In this document: one piece after another, positions 8,363-16,282 of the stretch
Layout: the number at the start of each line of letters is the position of its first letter
Numbering within the stretch: the first letter of the stretch is position 1
Assembly (NCBI GenBank): GCA_963733145.1
Contig: CAVTCJ010000003.1
Span: 434,001-498,000 of the forward strand
Direction of reading: 5' to 3'
DNA: 64,000 nucleotides
Origin: JAHIKV01 sp963733145
GTDB taxonomy: Bacteria; Planctomycetota; Planctomycetia; Pirellulales; Thermoguttaceae
The notes under the pieces: model-generated
What the model saw: the letters and a program-made list of their open reading frames with translations, nothing else
Database searches by the model: none
What the model was told of the DNA's origin: nothing
Made by a program: the position numbers and the translations under genes

Positions 8363-8803
8363 ATGACCGCCCGCAGCCGAGCACGAGAAGTCGCCTTTCA
8401 GGTCCTCTATCAGGACGACCTGAATCCGGGCGGCAACCCGGCCTTCGGCGACCTGCTGATCGAGGAGCGAGTCGGCAAAGGCGAGCTGGGCGAGTTCGCC
8501 CGCGGCCTGGTTGCCGGCGTGCGGAAACATCGCGGCGAGGTGGACGCCCTGCTCGAGCAGTCGGCCGACAACTGGAGCGTCGGCCGGATGGCGGCAACGG
8601 ACCGCAACGTGCTGCGGCTGGGAGTCTATGAACTGCTGCACGGCGACGCGCCGCCCAAAGTGGCGATCGACGAGGCCGTCGAGTTGGCCAAACGCTTCGG
8701 CGCCGCCCAGTCCTCGCAGTTCGTAAATGGTATTTTGGACAAAGTGATGAACGAGAATGGGGGGAGAGGGGAGAGGGGAGAGGGGAATGAAGATAATGAA
8801 TAG
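8363..8803 (+). CDS. nusB: Transcription antitermination factor NusB
   Basis: NusB binds boxA RNA with NusE (S10) in the antitermination complex of rRNA operons. The sequence MTARSRAREVAFQVLYQDDL, then TDRNVLRLGVYELL, KVAIDEAVELAKRFG and SSQFVNGILDKV is the normal NusB pattern. The start is ATG 8363, just after the NYN gene. The last 14 residues (GGRGERGEGNEDNE) are read from the GA-rich inverted repeat that starts at 8758 and are probably not functional. The true end is effectively at KVMNEN. Confidence 0.94.
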   Translation: MTARSRAREVAFQVLYQDDLNPGGNPAFGDLLIEERVGKGELGEFARGLVAGVRKHRGEVDALLEQSADNWSVGRMAATDRNVLRLGVYELLHGDAPPKVAIDEAVELAKRFGAAQSSQFVNGILDKVMNENGGRGERGEGNEDNE

Positions 8804-8931
8804 ACGAGAATTGAATTTATGCCCCTCCCTCGGCGATTCCACCGCATTGCTGCAATGGCAGATGATGTCCATCGCTATCTCTCTCCCCTCTCCCCTCTCC
8901 CCTCTCCCCTCTCCCCTCTCTCCCCTCAGAT
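8758..8931. repeat. GA/CT-rich inverted repeat between nusB and ftsY
   Basis: A left arm of repeated GGGGAGA units (8758-8787) faces a right arm of about six CTCTCCC units (8879-8931), flanking about 90 bp. The right arm runs to within seven bases of the ftsY start, so ftsY has no visible ribosome-binding site. The same kind of element lies at 11288-11398, 12576-12650 and around 40184-40480. Confidence 0.85.
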
Positions 8932-8937
8932 AAAATC

Positions 8938-9858
8938 ATGGGTCTGTTCGACAAATTCAAACAGGGTCTCAAAAAGACCACCCAACTGCTGAACACCGAC
9001 ATCCGCGACCTGTTCAAGGCCGAGGGCCGGCTGGTCGACCCCGCCTTCCTCGAAGAGCTTTTCGAGACACTGGTCAAGACCGACATGGGCGTCGAGGCCT
9101 CGCAGGAAACCGTCGACGACATCGGCGAGACGTTCCGCGCCCGCGTCGTGCAGATGTCGGAAATCATCGGCGAGATCAAGAAGAAGCTCAAGGCGCTGCT
9201 GGCCCAGCCGGCCGAGCCGATCCGCTTCGCCCCCGCCGGCCCGACCGTCATCATGGTGGCCGGGGTGAACGGCTGCGGCAAGACCACCACCATCGCCAAG
9301 CTGGCCGGCATGTTCCAATCGGACGGCAAGCGGGTGGTCCTCGGCGCGGCCGACACCTTCCGCGCCGCGGCCGTCGAACAACTGACCATCTGGGCCGGCC
9401 GGCTGGGCGCGGAGATCGTCACCGGGCCCTCGGGCAGCGACCCGGCCGCCGTCGCCCATCGCGCCGTCGCCCGAGCCATCGAAACCGACGCCGACGTGTG
9501 CATCGTCGATACGGCCGGCCGCCTGCAAACCCAGCAGAACCTGATGCAGCAGTTGACGAAAATCCATCGCGTGCTGGGCAAGCAGATCGCCGACGCCCCG
9601 CACGAGGTGATTCTCGTGCTCGACGCCACCACCGGACAGAACGGCATCAGCCAGGCGACGCATTTCACCGACGCGGTCCGCTGCACGGGCCTGGTGCTGG
9701 CCAAGCTCGACGGCACGGCGAAGGGGGGCGTCGTCGTGGCCATCCGCAAGCAGGTCGGACTGCCCGTCAAGTACGTCGGCGTCGGCGAGAAGGCCGAGGA
9801 CATCGCCCTGTTCGAGCCGGACCCCTTCGTCGACGCCCTGTTCGCCGACGTGGGATAG
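8938..9858 (+). CDS. ftsY: Signal recognition particle receptor FtsY
   Basis: FtsY docks SRP-ribosome complexes at the membrane through a paired GTPase with Ffh. At 306 residues it has only the N and G domains and no long acidic A domain. The GTPase motifs are GVNGCGKTTT (G1), DTFRAAAVEQL (G2 region), DTAGRLQTQ (G3) and TKLDGTAKGG (G4), followed by KYVGVGEKAEDIALF and the C-terminal DALF. The start is followed by a membrane-affinity helix (MGLFDKFKQGL). A CT-rich repeat occupies the leader, so translation may depend on an unstructured or leader-independent start. Confidence 0.96.
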   Translation: MGLFDKFKQGLKKTTQLLNTDIRDLFKAEGRLVDPAFLEELFETLVKTDMGVEASQETVDDIGETFRARVVQMSEIIGEIKKKLKALLAQPAEPIRFAPAGPTVIMVAGVNGCGKTTTIAKLAGMFQSDGKRVVLGAADTFRAAAVEQLTIWAGRLGAEIVTGPSGSDPAAVAHRAVARAIETDADVCIVDTAGRLQTQQNLMQQLTKIHRVLGKQIADAPHEVILVLDATTGQNGISQATHFTDAVRCTGLVLAKLDGTAKGGVVVAIRKQVGLPVKYVGVGEKAEDIALFEPDPFVDALFADVG

Positions 9859-9865
9859 GTGTATG

Positions 9866-9950
9866 TAGGACAGGTTGTCAACCTGTCCTACATCCGCTCG
9901 TTCCCATGCTCCGCATGGGAACGCACTGCCCGGACGCTCCGCGTCCGCGA
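9866..9950. repeat. Hairpin cluster after ftsY
   Basis: TGTAGGACAGGTTG and its complement form a 14-bp stem at about 9864-9893. Two more hairpins follow: GTTCCCATG-CTCCG-CATGGGAAC (about 9900-9922) and CGGACG-CTC-CGCGTCCG (about 9931-9947). The paired hairpins recur at 34959-35007, 35123-35173 and 56636-56685, and partly at 40407-40432. Confidence 0.85.
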
Positions 9951-10018
9951 AAAATGGAATACTACTCGGCGTCGATTGGACTTTCTGCCCCCCCAAATCT
10001 TTTTGTGAGGACTCGCTT

Positions 10019-10645
10019 GTGCCCGACTACGAAATCGAACGCGTGATGGTCGTTCCCACCGAGGTCTTTCACTGCCTGGGCCACTTCCAGGGCTTTAGCG
10101 GCGACGTCCAGCGGTATCTCGGCGAACTGCTGCGGCCGGAACATATCAGCTACCGGTTGCGGGACGAGGTGGAAAAAGACCCCGGCTATAAACAACTGAT
10201 CCCCTACATGATCTTCCGCCACGTGGCGGTGGACGGCCGCGAGACGGTCTTCCAGTACACCCGCGGCAAGGGCATGGGCGAGGGCCGGTTGCACCACAAG
10301 CGGAGCGTCGGCATCGGCGGGCACATCTCCTCGATCGACGCCGCGCAAAACGGCGCGGCCGGCTCCTTCGAGGAGGGCATGCGCCGCGAACGCGACGAGG
10401 AAGTCGTCATAGACACGCCCTACACCTCCCAATGCGTCGGCCTGATCAACGACGATCAGACCGAAGTGGGCAGCGTGCATCTCGGGCTGGTCCATCTGTT
10501 CGACGTGGAGCGGCCGGCCGTCCGCCCCCGCGAGACGGAAATCATCGAGTGCGGCTTCCGCCCCGTCGAGGAAATCCTCGCCGACCTGAGCGGTTTCGAG
10601 ACCTGGTCGCAAATCTGCATGACGGCGCTGTTCGGAAAACGATAA
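10019..10645 (+). CDS. Nudix-like phosphohydrolase family protein
   Basis: This protein of about 208 residues has a relaxed Nudix box: SVGIGGHISS, then GSFEEGMRRERDEEVVID, fitting the GX5EX7REUXEE pattern apart from a longer internal spacing. Upstream is IPYMIFRHV and TVFQYTRGKG, as in some Nudix proteins that act on unknown nucleoside-diphosphate derivatives. Downstream are VGLINDD and VHLGLVHLFDV. GTG 10019 is preferred because GAGG lies nine bases upstream, but ATG 10046 is possible. The substrate cannot be told from the sequence. The gene stands alone between hairpin repeats. Confidence 0.75.
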   Translation: MPDYEIERVMVVPTEVFHCLGHFQGFSGDVQRYLGELLRPEHISYRLRDEVEKDPGYKQLIPYMIFRHVAVDGRETVFQYTRGKGMGEGRLHHKRSVGIGGHISSIDAAQNGAAGSFEEGMRRERDEEVVIDTPYTSQCVGLINDDQTEVGSVHLGLVHLFDVERPAVRPRETEIIECGFRPVEEILADLSGFETWSQICMTALFGKR

Positions 10646-10716
10646 GCCGTCGTCGAATTGAGCAGTCGTCCAATATGGCGGTGGTCCGCTCAATAAAGCG
10701 GTCGTCCAATCATTAC

Positions 10717-10756
10717 TCCCCTCTCCCTTTGGGAGAGGGGCCGGGGGTGAGGGCGG
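10717..10756. repeat. Single arm of the CTCCCTTTGGGAG family
   Basis: CTCCCCTCTCCCTTTGGGAG followed by AGGGGCCGGGGGTGAGGG matches the left arm of the element inside polA at 1331-1370. There is no opposing arm here. The surrounding 280 bp between the Nudix gene and the Fe-S carrier gene shows nothing else. Confidence 0.9.
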
Positions 10757-10927
10757 ATCGCTTCGGAAATCAGACCGAACTGCCGGACGCGCCGCTGGGC
10801 CGCTAAAATGGTCGGCCTCCTCCGCTCCAATGGATGGCTTGGCCTTCGGCCGTCGCCCGTGTACTATTGTAGTATCAGTTCTCCGTGAACTCAGAGATCG
10901 ACAAACCATCAGAAAGGATAATCACCA

Positions 10928-11260
10928 ATGGCAATTACCATCACCGAAGCGGCCGCCGGCGAGATCAAACGGCATATCGAGACCGAAAAAGTCGAACCGG
11001 GGACCATGCTCCGCCTGGGCATCGCCGGCGGGGGCTGCTCCGGTTTGCAATATACCCTGGGCTTCGAGACTAACTTCGATCCGCTGGTCGACGCCCGCTT
11101 CGACCAGCACGGCGTGGCGCTGATCGCCGCGAAGAAGCAGGCCCTGCACCTGGACGGAACGACGATCGATTTCCGTTCGGGTCCGATGGGGAGCGGATTC
11201 TCGATCGAAAATCCCAGCGTTCCCCGCGGCGGCGGATGCCCCGGCTGCGGACACCATTGA
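10928..11260 (+). CDS. A-type iron-sulfur carrier (HesB/IscA/ErpA family)
   Basis: This 110-residue protein transfers Fe-S clusters to target enzymes. The three cluster-binding cysteines are seen in GIAGGGCSGLQY and the C-terminal GGCPGCGHH, with the usual GFSIENP before the latter. AAGGA stands about 11 bases upstream of ATG 10928. There is no neighbouring isc or suf operon in the window, so which A-type subgroup it belongs to is undecided. Confidence 0.93.
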   Translation: MAITITEAAAGEIKRHIETEKVEPGTMLRLGIAGGGCSGLQYTLGFETNFDPLVDARFDQHGVALIAAKKQALHLDGTTIDFRSGPMGSGFSIENPSVPRGGGCPGCGHH

Positions 11261-11287
11261 TATACACCGTCTGGGTTTTCGGTGCAG

Positions 11288-11398
11288 GAAAGTAGGAGGG
11301 GAGAAGAGGGAAGAGTGAAGAGAGAGGAAGGAAGGTCGACCATCAACGTCAGGACAGTCCTTTGTCGCTCTTCTCCCTTCCCTCTTCTCTCTTCTTCG
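11288..11398. repeat. GA-rich inverted repeat before acyP
   Basis: A purine-rich arm (AGGAGGGGAGAAGAGGGAAG, about 11291-11330) faces a pyrimidine-rich arm (TCTTCTCCCTTCCCTCTTCT, about 11367-11397) with a non-palindromic centre. It belongs to the GA-rich hairpin family. Confidence 0.8.
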
Positions 11399-11431
11399 TT
11401 GATTTGAACACGTTGGCTGGGAGCGTAGAAC

Positions 11432-11719
11432 GTGGCGACGGCACCCCATCGGCGGCAGCGCGAGGTCTTCTTCTCCGGCAGCGTGCAAGGAGTCGGTTTC
11501 CGCTACACCGTCCGGTCGCTGGCGGCGGGGCGGCCCGTGAGCGGTTTTGTGCGGAATTTGCCCGACGGCCGGGTGCATCTGCTCGTCGAGGGGGCCGCGG
11601 AAGACGTCGCCGCGTTCTTGGAAGACGTGAAGAGCGAAATGGGACATTACATCAGAGACGTCCAGGAGACCGAGCGGCCCGGCGACGGCCGGTTCCAAGA
11701 GTTCGAGATTCGCCGCTGA
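11432..11719 (+). CDS. acyP: Acylphosphatase
   Basis: It hydrolyses carboxyl-phosphate bonds such as acetyl phosphate. The family signature GSVQGVGFRYTV (with the catalytic arginine) and GFVRNLPDGRVHLLVEG (with the catalytic asparagine) are present, in a single domain of 95 residues. GTG 11432 is used as start with GGGAG about eight bases upstream. The gene is followed immediately by an inverted-repeat element and has no obvious operon partner. Confidence 0.94.
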   Translation: MATAPHRRQREVFFSGSVQGVGFRYTVRSLAAGRPVSGFVRNLPDGRVHLLVEGAAEDVAAFLEDVKSEMGHYIRDVQETERPGDGRFQEFEIRR

Positions 11720-11722
11720 ATT

Positions 11723-11814
11723 GTAGGGTGGGTCGAGCGCAGCGAGCCCCACCGAGCGGCCTCCAGCATGTTTCAATGTGTCCGGTGGGGCTCGCTGCGC
11801 TCGACCCACCCTAC
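11723..11814. mobile_element. Inverted-repeat element, GTAGGGTGGGTC family
   Basis: Thirty-base arms (GTAGGGTGGGTCGAGCGCAG... and its complement ending CCCACCCTAC) face each other over about 30 bp. The element begins three bases after the acyP stop. Relatives at 36325-36405, 38750-38831 and 45699-45756 share the outer ends with changed inner sequence, and a half copy lies at 40235-40276. It carries no gene. Confidence 0.85.
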
Positions 11815-11935
11815 ACGTACACTTCCGATCGTGTCGATTGTATCGGCGGCAACGGGCCGATCCGCGTCTTTGGTTTACCGCGCGTGAACGGTAACGTAAT
11901 ATCCTGTAGGAAATGTATTCCACGAGGTGATTGCC

Positions 11936-12199
11936 ATGACCGAAGATAACACCACCGCTGCTCCGTCCGAATCCACGGCCGAAGACGCCCTGTCGCGGGC
12001 GAAAGCCGAACTGGAACGGGCGAAAGCCTGCTACCAGAACGTCCGCCGCCAGGCATCCGAGCAATTGAAGAACGTCCGAAAAACCAGCGTCGGCGACATC
12101 ATTGACGGCACGCTGGATTCGGTCAAACGCCATCCGGCCGCGGGCCTCGGCGTGGCCGCCCTGCTGGGGTTCTTCCTCGGCCGGTTGTTCCGGCGCTGA
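11936..12199 (+). CDS. DUF883 (ElaB/YqjD)-like membrane-anchored protein
   Basis: This 87-residue protein has an acidic, helical N-terminal part (SRAKAELERAKACYQNVRRQ) and a C-terminal hydrophobic segment ending in arginines (GLGVAALLGFFLGRLFRR). The pattern matches small ElaB/YqjD-type proteins that attach ribosomes or other partners to the inner membrane, although the match is by overall design. ATG 11936 is preferred over the upstream GTG because GAGG then lies about nine bases away. It forms a likely operon with the next two genes, like yqjD-yqjK-yqjE. Confidence 0.7.
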   Translation: MTEDNTTAAPSESTAEDALSRAKAELERAKACYQNVRRQASEQLKNVRKTSVGDIIDGTLDSVKRHPAAGLGVAALLGFFLGRLFRR

Positions 12200-12217
12200 G
12201 CAACGGGATCTGTCCCC

Positions 12218-12574
12218 ATGCCCTCCATAACTGCCGCCCACGATCCGGAACGCCGCAAGCGGGAATTGCGTCTGCGCATCGGCCGCTCGCGGCGGCGGAT
12301 CGATCGTCGCCTCCGCGGGGTCGGAGACGACGCCCGGCGATTGGTCGATTGGCGGACCTACGTGGTCCGCTATCCCGGTTGGGCCTTGACGGCGGCGTTG
12401 GGGGCGGGCATGGCCGCCTCGGCCGCCTTTCGTCCCGCTGCCGTCTCGCGCTGGTTGGGCCGCACGCTGGCACAAAAGGCGCTGGGCGGAATCCGGCAGG
12501 CAGTGGCGGCCGAACTGCAACGATTTTGGGCAGACTCGACCCCGGACGACGAAGAACGCCATGATGAAGAATAA
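12218..12574 (+). CDS. Hypothetical basic membrane-associated protein
   Basis: This 118-residue protein has a very arginine-rich N-terminal half (about residues 10-45), one weak hydrophobic segment (WALTAALGAGMAASAAF) and an acidic tail. I recognise no family. It sits 18 bp after the DUF883-like gene and before the holin-like gene, in the place of YqjK in the enterobacterial trio, which suggests a shared envelope or stress role. Confidence 0.55.
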   Translation: MPSITAAHDPERRKRELRLRIGRSRRRIDRRLRGVGDDARRLVDWRTYVVRYPGWALTAALGAGMAASAAFRPAAVSRWLGRTLAQKALGGIRQAVAAELQRFWADSTPDDEERHDEE

Positions 12575-12575
12575 A

Positions 12576-12650
12576 AGAAGAAGAGAGAAGGGAGAAGGGG
12601 GAAGAGAGAAATTCGATCACTCGCTCTTCACTCTTCTCCCTTCTCTCTTC
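12576..12650. repeat. GA-rich hairpin
   Basis: An arm of AGAAGGGAGAAGGGG units faces a CTTCTCCCTTCTCTC arm around the short centre ATTCGATCACTCG. It follows the stop of the preceding gene by two bases. Confidence 0.8.
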
Positions 12651-12679
12651 ATTGTCCTCGGCATTAACCCCCCATCCCT

Positions 12680-13366
12680 ATGAAAGACCCCCCTGACCGA
12701 CCGCTGCTGGCCGACGTGTCCGAGCAGTTCGCCGCCCTGGGCGAAGAGCTGCGCGAGACGTTCGCCGCGCGCTGGGAGTTGGCCCGGCTGGAGATCGAGG
12801 TCGATCTGCGGTCGCTCGCGCGGCTGGCCGTTTTCTGGTCGATCGGCGCGGTCGCGGCGCTCACGGCGCTGCCGCTGGCGGTTGCCGCGCTGGCCGAAGC
12901 GCTCAGCGGAAGCCTGGGCATCGCCCGCGCCGGCTGGCTGCTGATTCTCGCCGCCGCGCTGCTGATCCTGGCGCTCGGCTGCGGATATTGCGCCTGGCGG
13001 CGGTTTCGGCGGAAGTTCGTCGGCCTGCGGGAAACGATCGAGGAACTCCGCGAGGACGCCGGTCTGGCTGAAGGAATGGCGGAATCCATAAGGCCGTCGC
13101 ATTGCAAAACCGCAAGCGGTCTGCCAACTCCTCCCTCATCCTTCATCCCTCATTCCTCATCCTTCATCCCTCCTCCCCCCGCTCAAAATTTCGCCGCGCC
13201 GATTGCCCGGCGGATGGTCTCCCGCATCAGGTCGGGCGGTCCTTCCCGGCCGGTGAACAGCTTGAACTGCCGGGACGCCTGGCGGACGAACATCTCCACG
13301 CCGGTGATCGTCAGGCAGTTGCGGCTGCGGGCCTCTTTCACCAGCAGCGTGTTCTCCGGGTTGTAG
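12680..13366 (+). CDS. Phage holin family (YqjE-like) membrane protein, run-on C-terminus
   Basis: The first 140 residues form an amphipathic N-terminal helix (SEQFAALGEELRETFAARWE) followed by two membrane segments (about residues 55-80 and 92-115) and a basic, then acidic, tail. This is the layout of the holin-superfamily-III/YqjE proteins found beside DUF883 genes. The expected end is about 13090, after LREDAGLAEGMAE. The frame has no stop there and runs through a TCATCC tandem repeat (13130-13175) into the opposite strand of aroDE, so the last 85 residues are probably an artefact of an indel. The overlap with aroDE (from 13183) should not be taken as real. Confidence 0.65.
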   Translation: MKDPPDRPLLADVSEQFAALGEELRETFAARWELARLEIEVDLRSLARLAVFWSIGAVAALTALPLAVAALAEALSGSLGIARAGWLLILAAALLILALGCGYCAWRRFRRKFVGLRETIEELREDAGLAEGMAESIRPSHCKTASGLPTPPSSFIPHSSSFIPPPPAQNFAAPIARRMVSRIRSGGPSRPVNSLNCRDAWRTNISTPVIVRQLRLRASFTSSVFSGL

Positions 13367-14671
13367 ACGGCGTCGAACACCAGCGACGACGGCCGCAAAT
13401 TGTGCTTCTCGAAGGGCGTTTCGTCCACGTTCGGGTGCATCCCCACCGGCGTGCAGTTGAACAGCATGTCCGGCGAGACGGAATGCCGGGCCGACCATTC
13501 GACCGACCGGCAGTCGAACCGTTGGGCCAAGAGCAGGGCCTGCCGGGCCTCGCCGTCGGCCACCACTACGTTCACCCCGCGGCGGATCAATCCGTAGACG
13601 ACGGCTTTGCCGAGGCCGCCGGCGCCGAGCACCAGGGCGGTTTTTCCGCGGAGCTTGAAGCGGGCCTCGTCCCGCCCGCCGAGGGCCTCTTCCAGGCTCT
13701 CCATCGCCGCCCGATAATCGGTGTTGTAGCCCCGCCGCGTTTTTCCGTCGAAGATGATGGTGTTCGCCGAGCCGATGCCCGCCACCGCGGCGTCGGCCTC
13801 GTTGAGCGTCTTGACCACTTCCTCCTTGTGCGGAATGGTGACGCTCAGGCCGCGGATGTCCAGGCTGGGGGCGTCGTCGATGAACCGTGACAGGTCCTCG
13901 CGCGGCACGCGGATCGGGATGTAGACCTTGTTCATGCCGAAATGGCGGAAGGCCTCGTTGTGGACCAGCGGGCTGAGGCTGTGTCCCACCGGGTCGGCGA
14001 TCACGCCGTAGACCTCCGTGTCGGCGTCGATCCGGTCGTAGTGGTAGATCTCGGTCATCTGCTGGAAACTGAGCTGGCCGGGGGCCAACACCCGCTCGTG
14101 ATGAAACGTGGCGTAGCCGAACGGCGCGCCGAACTTGCCGGCCAGAATCCGCGTCGGCGTGCCGATGTCGCCCATGCACAGGCCGATCATCGGCGTCTGG
14201 CTGCGGCGGGTCAGCTCGAGCATCCGCAGGTTGTCGTGCGGATGATTGGCCATCGTGCAGATTTTCACGATGTCCGGGTCGAGCTTGCAGAGGCGGTCGT
14301 GAATCTCATCCAGTTCGTCCGGCGTCTTGCGGAAGTCGTGGAAACTGACGATCCGCTTGGTGCGTCCGAAGCGGGGGATCGAAGCGCGCCACGTCGGCCT
14401 CGAGATCGACGTATTCGACCCCCTCGGCAATCGCCGCCCGCAGCAGCAGCATCCGCTGCTCCTCGCTGCCGATGAACTTTCCGCCGTCGACCCCGCGGCG
14501 GCAGGAGATCACCACCGGCGACGGCCGGTCGGCCACCAAGCGCTTGAGGTTCACGTCGCCGTTGATGTAGTCCAGCCGAAGCTCGACCAGCTTGGCGCCC
14601 TGGTCGACCAGGTGTCGATACTCGGCGATGACGTGACGATGCCGGCCGCGGCCGATGCTGACGCAGATCAT
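13183..14671 (-). CDS. aroDE: Bifunctional 3-dehydroquinate dehydratase / shikimate dehydrogenase (frameshifted)
   Basis: The fused enzyme carries out the third and fourth steps of the shikimate pathway. The N-terminal half is type I dehydroquinase: LVELRLDYINGD, VVISCRRGVDGG, EYVDLEADVARF, the catalytic histidine in RIVSFHDF and the Schiff-base lysine in DIVKICTMANH. The C-terminal half is AroE: DPVGHSLSPLVHN, LSVTIPHKEEVV, ANTI and YNTDY, the NADP loop LVLGAGGLGKAV, and FNCTPVGMHP. The first 95 residues are in one frame (start 14671) and the rest in another, with the switch near 14375-14395. This is likely a one-base error. The fusion of the two activities is known from planctomycetes and plants. 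Confidence 0.94.
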
Positions 14672-14877
14672 GGTGTGGGTGTAGGGGTTAGGAGCGAGGG
14701 ATGACCGAAAATTATAGCTCGTTTAGCCGCCGCGTCCACGCGGCGTCGGATCGTTTAGCCCGGCCGCCGGCGGCCGGTGCGAGCGTTTACGCATCCCCCA
14801 TTGTGGCAAATTGCTCCCGGAAAATCAAACCCCTGCCGAGAATGCTGTCCGGCGAGGCAGCCGTTTACAGTGCGGCC

Positions 14878-14952
14878 GTCATTCTGAGCGTAGCGAAGAA
14901 TCCGCGGTAAGATGCGATTCCACAAGAGATTCTTCGCTACGCTCAGGATGAC
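14878..14952. repeat. Inverted repeat, CATTCTGAGCG family
   Basis: TCATTCTGAGCGTAGCGAAG (starting at 14878) and its complement CTTCGCTACGCTCAGGATGA enclose about 30 bp. A related pair is nested in the element at 49818-49950. The rest of the 380-bp spacer downstream of position 14671 holds only GC-rich hairpins such as the one around 14765. Confidence 0.85.
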
Positions 14953-14980
14953 TATGTTTTCCCAACCTGTGAACGGTATA

Positions 14981-15130
14981 GTGGACCCAAGAAACTGGAC
15001 CACGACATTGAGTCGAATCCCTGGTAGGATTGGCCCAGTTTTTGGGAGAAAGACATGGGAGCGAAACGGCGACGGATCGAGCCGGCCGTGAAGACCAAGG
15101 CGGCGCTGGCGGCGGTGCGGGGGCGGTACA
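14981..15130 (+). pseudogene. Left end of an IS3-like element (remnant)
   Basis: GTGGACCCAAGAAACTGGAC (14980-14999) resembles the terminal inverted repeat of IS3-type elements. An ATG at 15055 then starts MGAKRRRIEPAVKTKAALAA, the usual opening of IS3 OrfA (transposase_8). The match stops after about 25 residues (VRG) and the following sequence is unrelated, so nearly all of the element is lost. Confidence 0.65.
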
Positions 15131-15341
15131 TAGACCGAGATTCTCGCCGTCAATCGTTTTGCGGACCGCGGCCACCGGCGGCTGTTGGCCGCCGGCTATT
15201 ATTCATGACACAATCGACCTGGAACTCCACAACTACGGATCACTTCGCATTGGGACAAAATAGTCCCGTGCCGGCCCGCCCTGGACCGGGAGGTCTTGTG
15301 CGGCGTACAATATGTCATGCGCAAACTTTCAGGGGCCGGCC

Positions 15342-16052
15342 ATGACCGATTTTGAGCTACGGGCGGAGTTGGAGCGATTGCTCATCGAGGGGGGCGCTGC
15401 CGTGGCCGGCTGCGCCGATCTCGCGCCGGTGCCCGCCGAACCGCGAGAAGATATGCCGCGGGCCGTCTCGATCGGCGTGGCGCTGCGGCCGGAGATCGTC
15501 GCGGGCATCGACGCCGGGCCGACCGACGACTACGCGCGGGAGTACGATCGGGTCAACGCCCTGCTCGATCGGCTCAGCGCGGCGGGCGTCGCGCTCTTGC
15601 GGCAACACGGCCACCGCGCCACGGCCATTCCCGCCACCGTCGCCGCGCTCGATCTGAAGACCCTGGCCACACCCTTGCCGCACAAGACGGTGGCCACCTT
15701 GGCCGGGATCGGGTGGATCGGCAAATCCGCGCTCCTGGTGACGGAGGCCTACGGTTCGGCCGTCCGCTGGGCGACCATTCTGACCGACGCCCCGCTGCCG
15801 GTCGGCGAGCCGGTGACCGAATCGCGCTGCGGCGACTGCCGGGCGTGCGTCGAGGCCTGTCCCGCACACGCCCTGCTGGGCCGGAATTGGCGGCAGGGCC
15901 TTCCCCGGCAGGCGCTGTGCGACGCCTTCGCCTGCTGCCGAACCGCTCAAGGGTTGGCCGAGGGGCTGTCCGGCGGGCGCAAGTACACCATCTGCGGCAT
16001 CTGCATCGCCGCTTGCCCGTACACCAGGCGGTATTTGTCGGCGGGGAAATAG
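15342..16052 (+). CDS. QueG-like double 4Fe-4S protein
   Basis: The protein has 236 residues, with two four-cysteine clusters near the C-terminus (CGDCRACVEACP and CGICIAACPY) and the conserved VATLAGIGWIGKSALLV before them. This is the layout of the epoxyqueuosine reductase (QueG) family. True QueG is about 350 residues and includes HEAT repeats. This protein stops shortly after the second cluster, so it is better called QueG-like; its substrate is unknown. The start ATG 15342 has only a weak purine tract (GGGGCC) upstream. No tRNA-modification genes are adjacent. Confidence 0.85.
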   Translation: MTDFELRAELERLLIEGGAAVAGCADLAPVPAEPREDMPRAVSIGVALRPEIVAGIDAGPTDDYAREYDRVNALLDRLSAAGVALLRQHGHRATAIPATVAALDLKTLATPLPHKTVATLAGIGWIGKSALLVTEAYGSAVRWATILTDAPLPVGEPVTESRCGDCRACVEACPAHALLGRNWRQGLPRQALCDAFACCRTAQGLAEGLSGGRKYTICGICIAACPYTRRYLSAGK

Positions 16053-16282
16053 TGCTTTTTCAGTGCTGGATGTTGCGGATTTCTCTCGTTCGCCGTCCCG
16101 CCTTCAGGCGGAAAAGAGCGCGTTGAAACCGAAGCAACCGCCTAAAGGCGGAACTAACAACGGAATGCACCCACGTTTGATGTCATGAGTTCTTACCGCA
16201 GACAGCGGGGATTGTTGGGTCAGGCTGGGGCAGGTAAAATCGAGCGCGTGTTTTCAGCGTTTCTCTTGCGGTCCACCCTGAG

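Noticed and set aside
8761..8803. Functional charged tail on NusB
   Set aside because: The GGRGERGEGNE residues come straight from the GA-rich repeat arm.
13100..13366. Extended C-terminus of the holin-like protein
   Set aside because: It is read from a TCATCC tandem repeat and from the opposite strand of aroDE.
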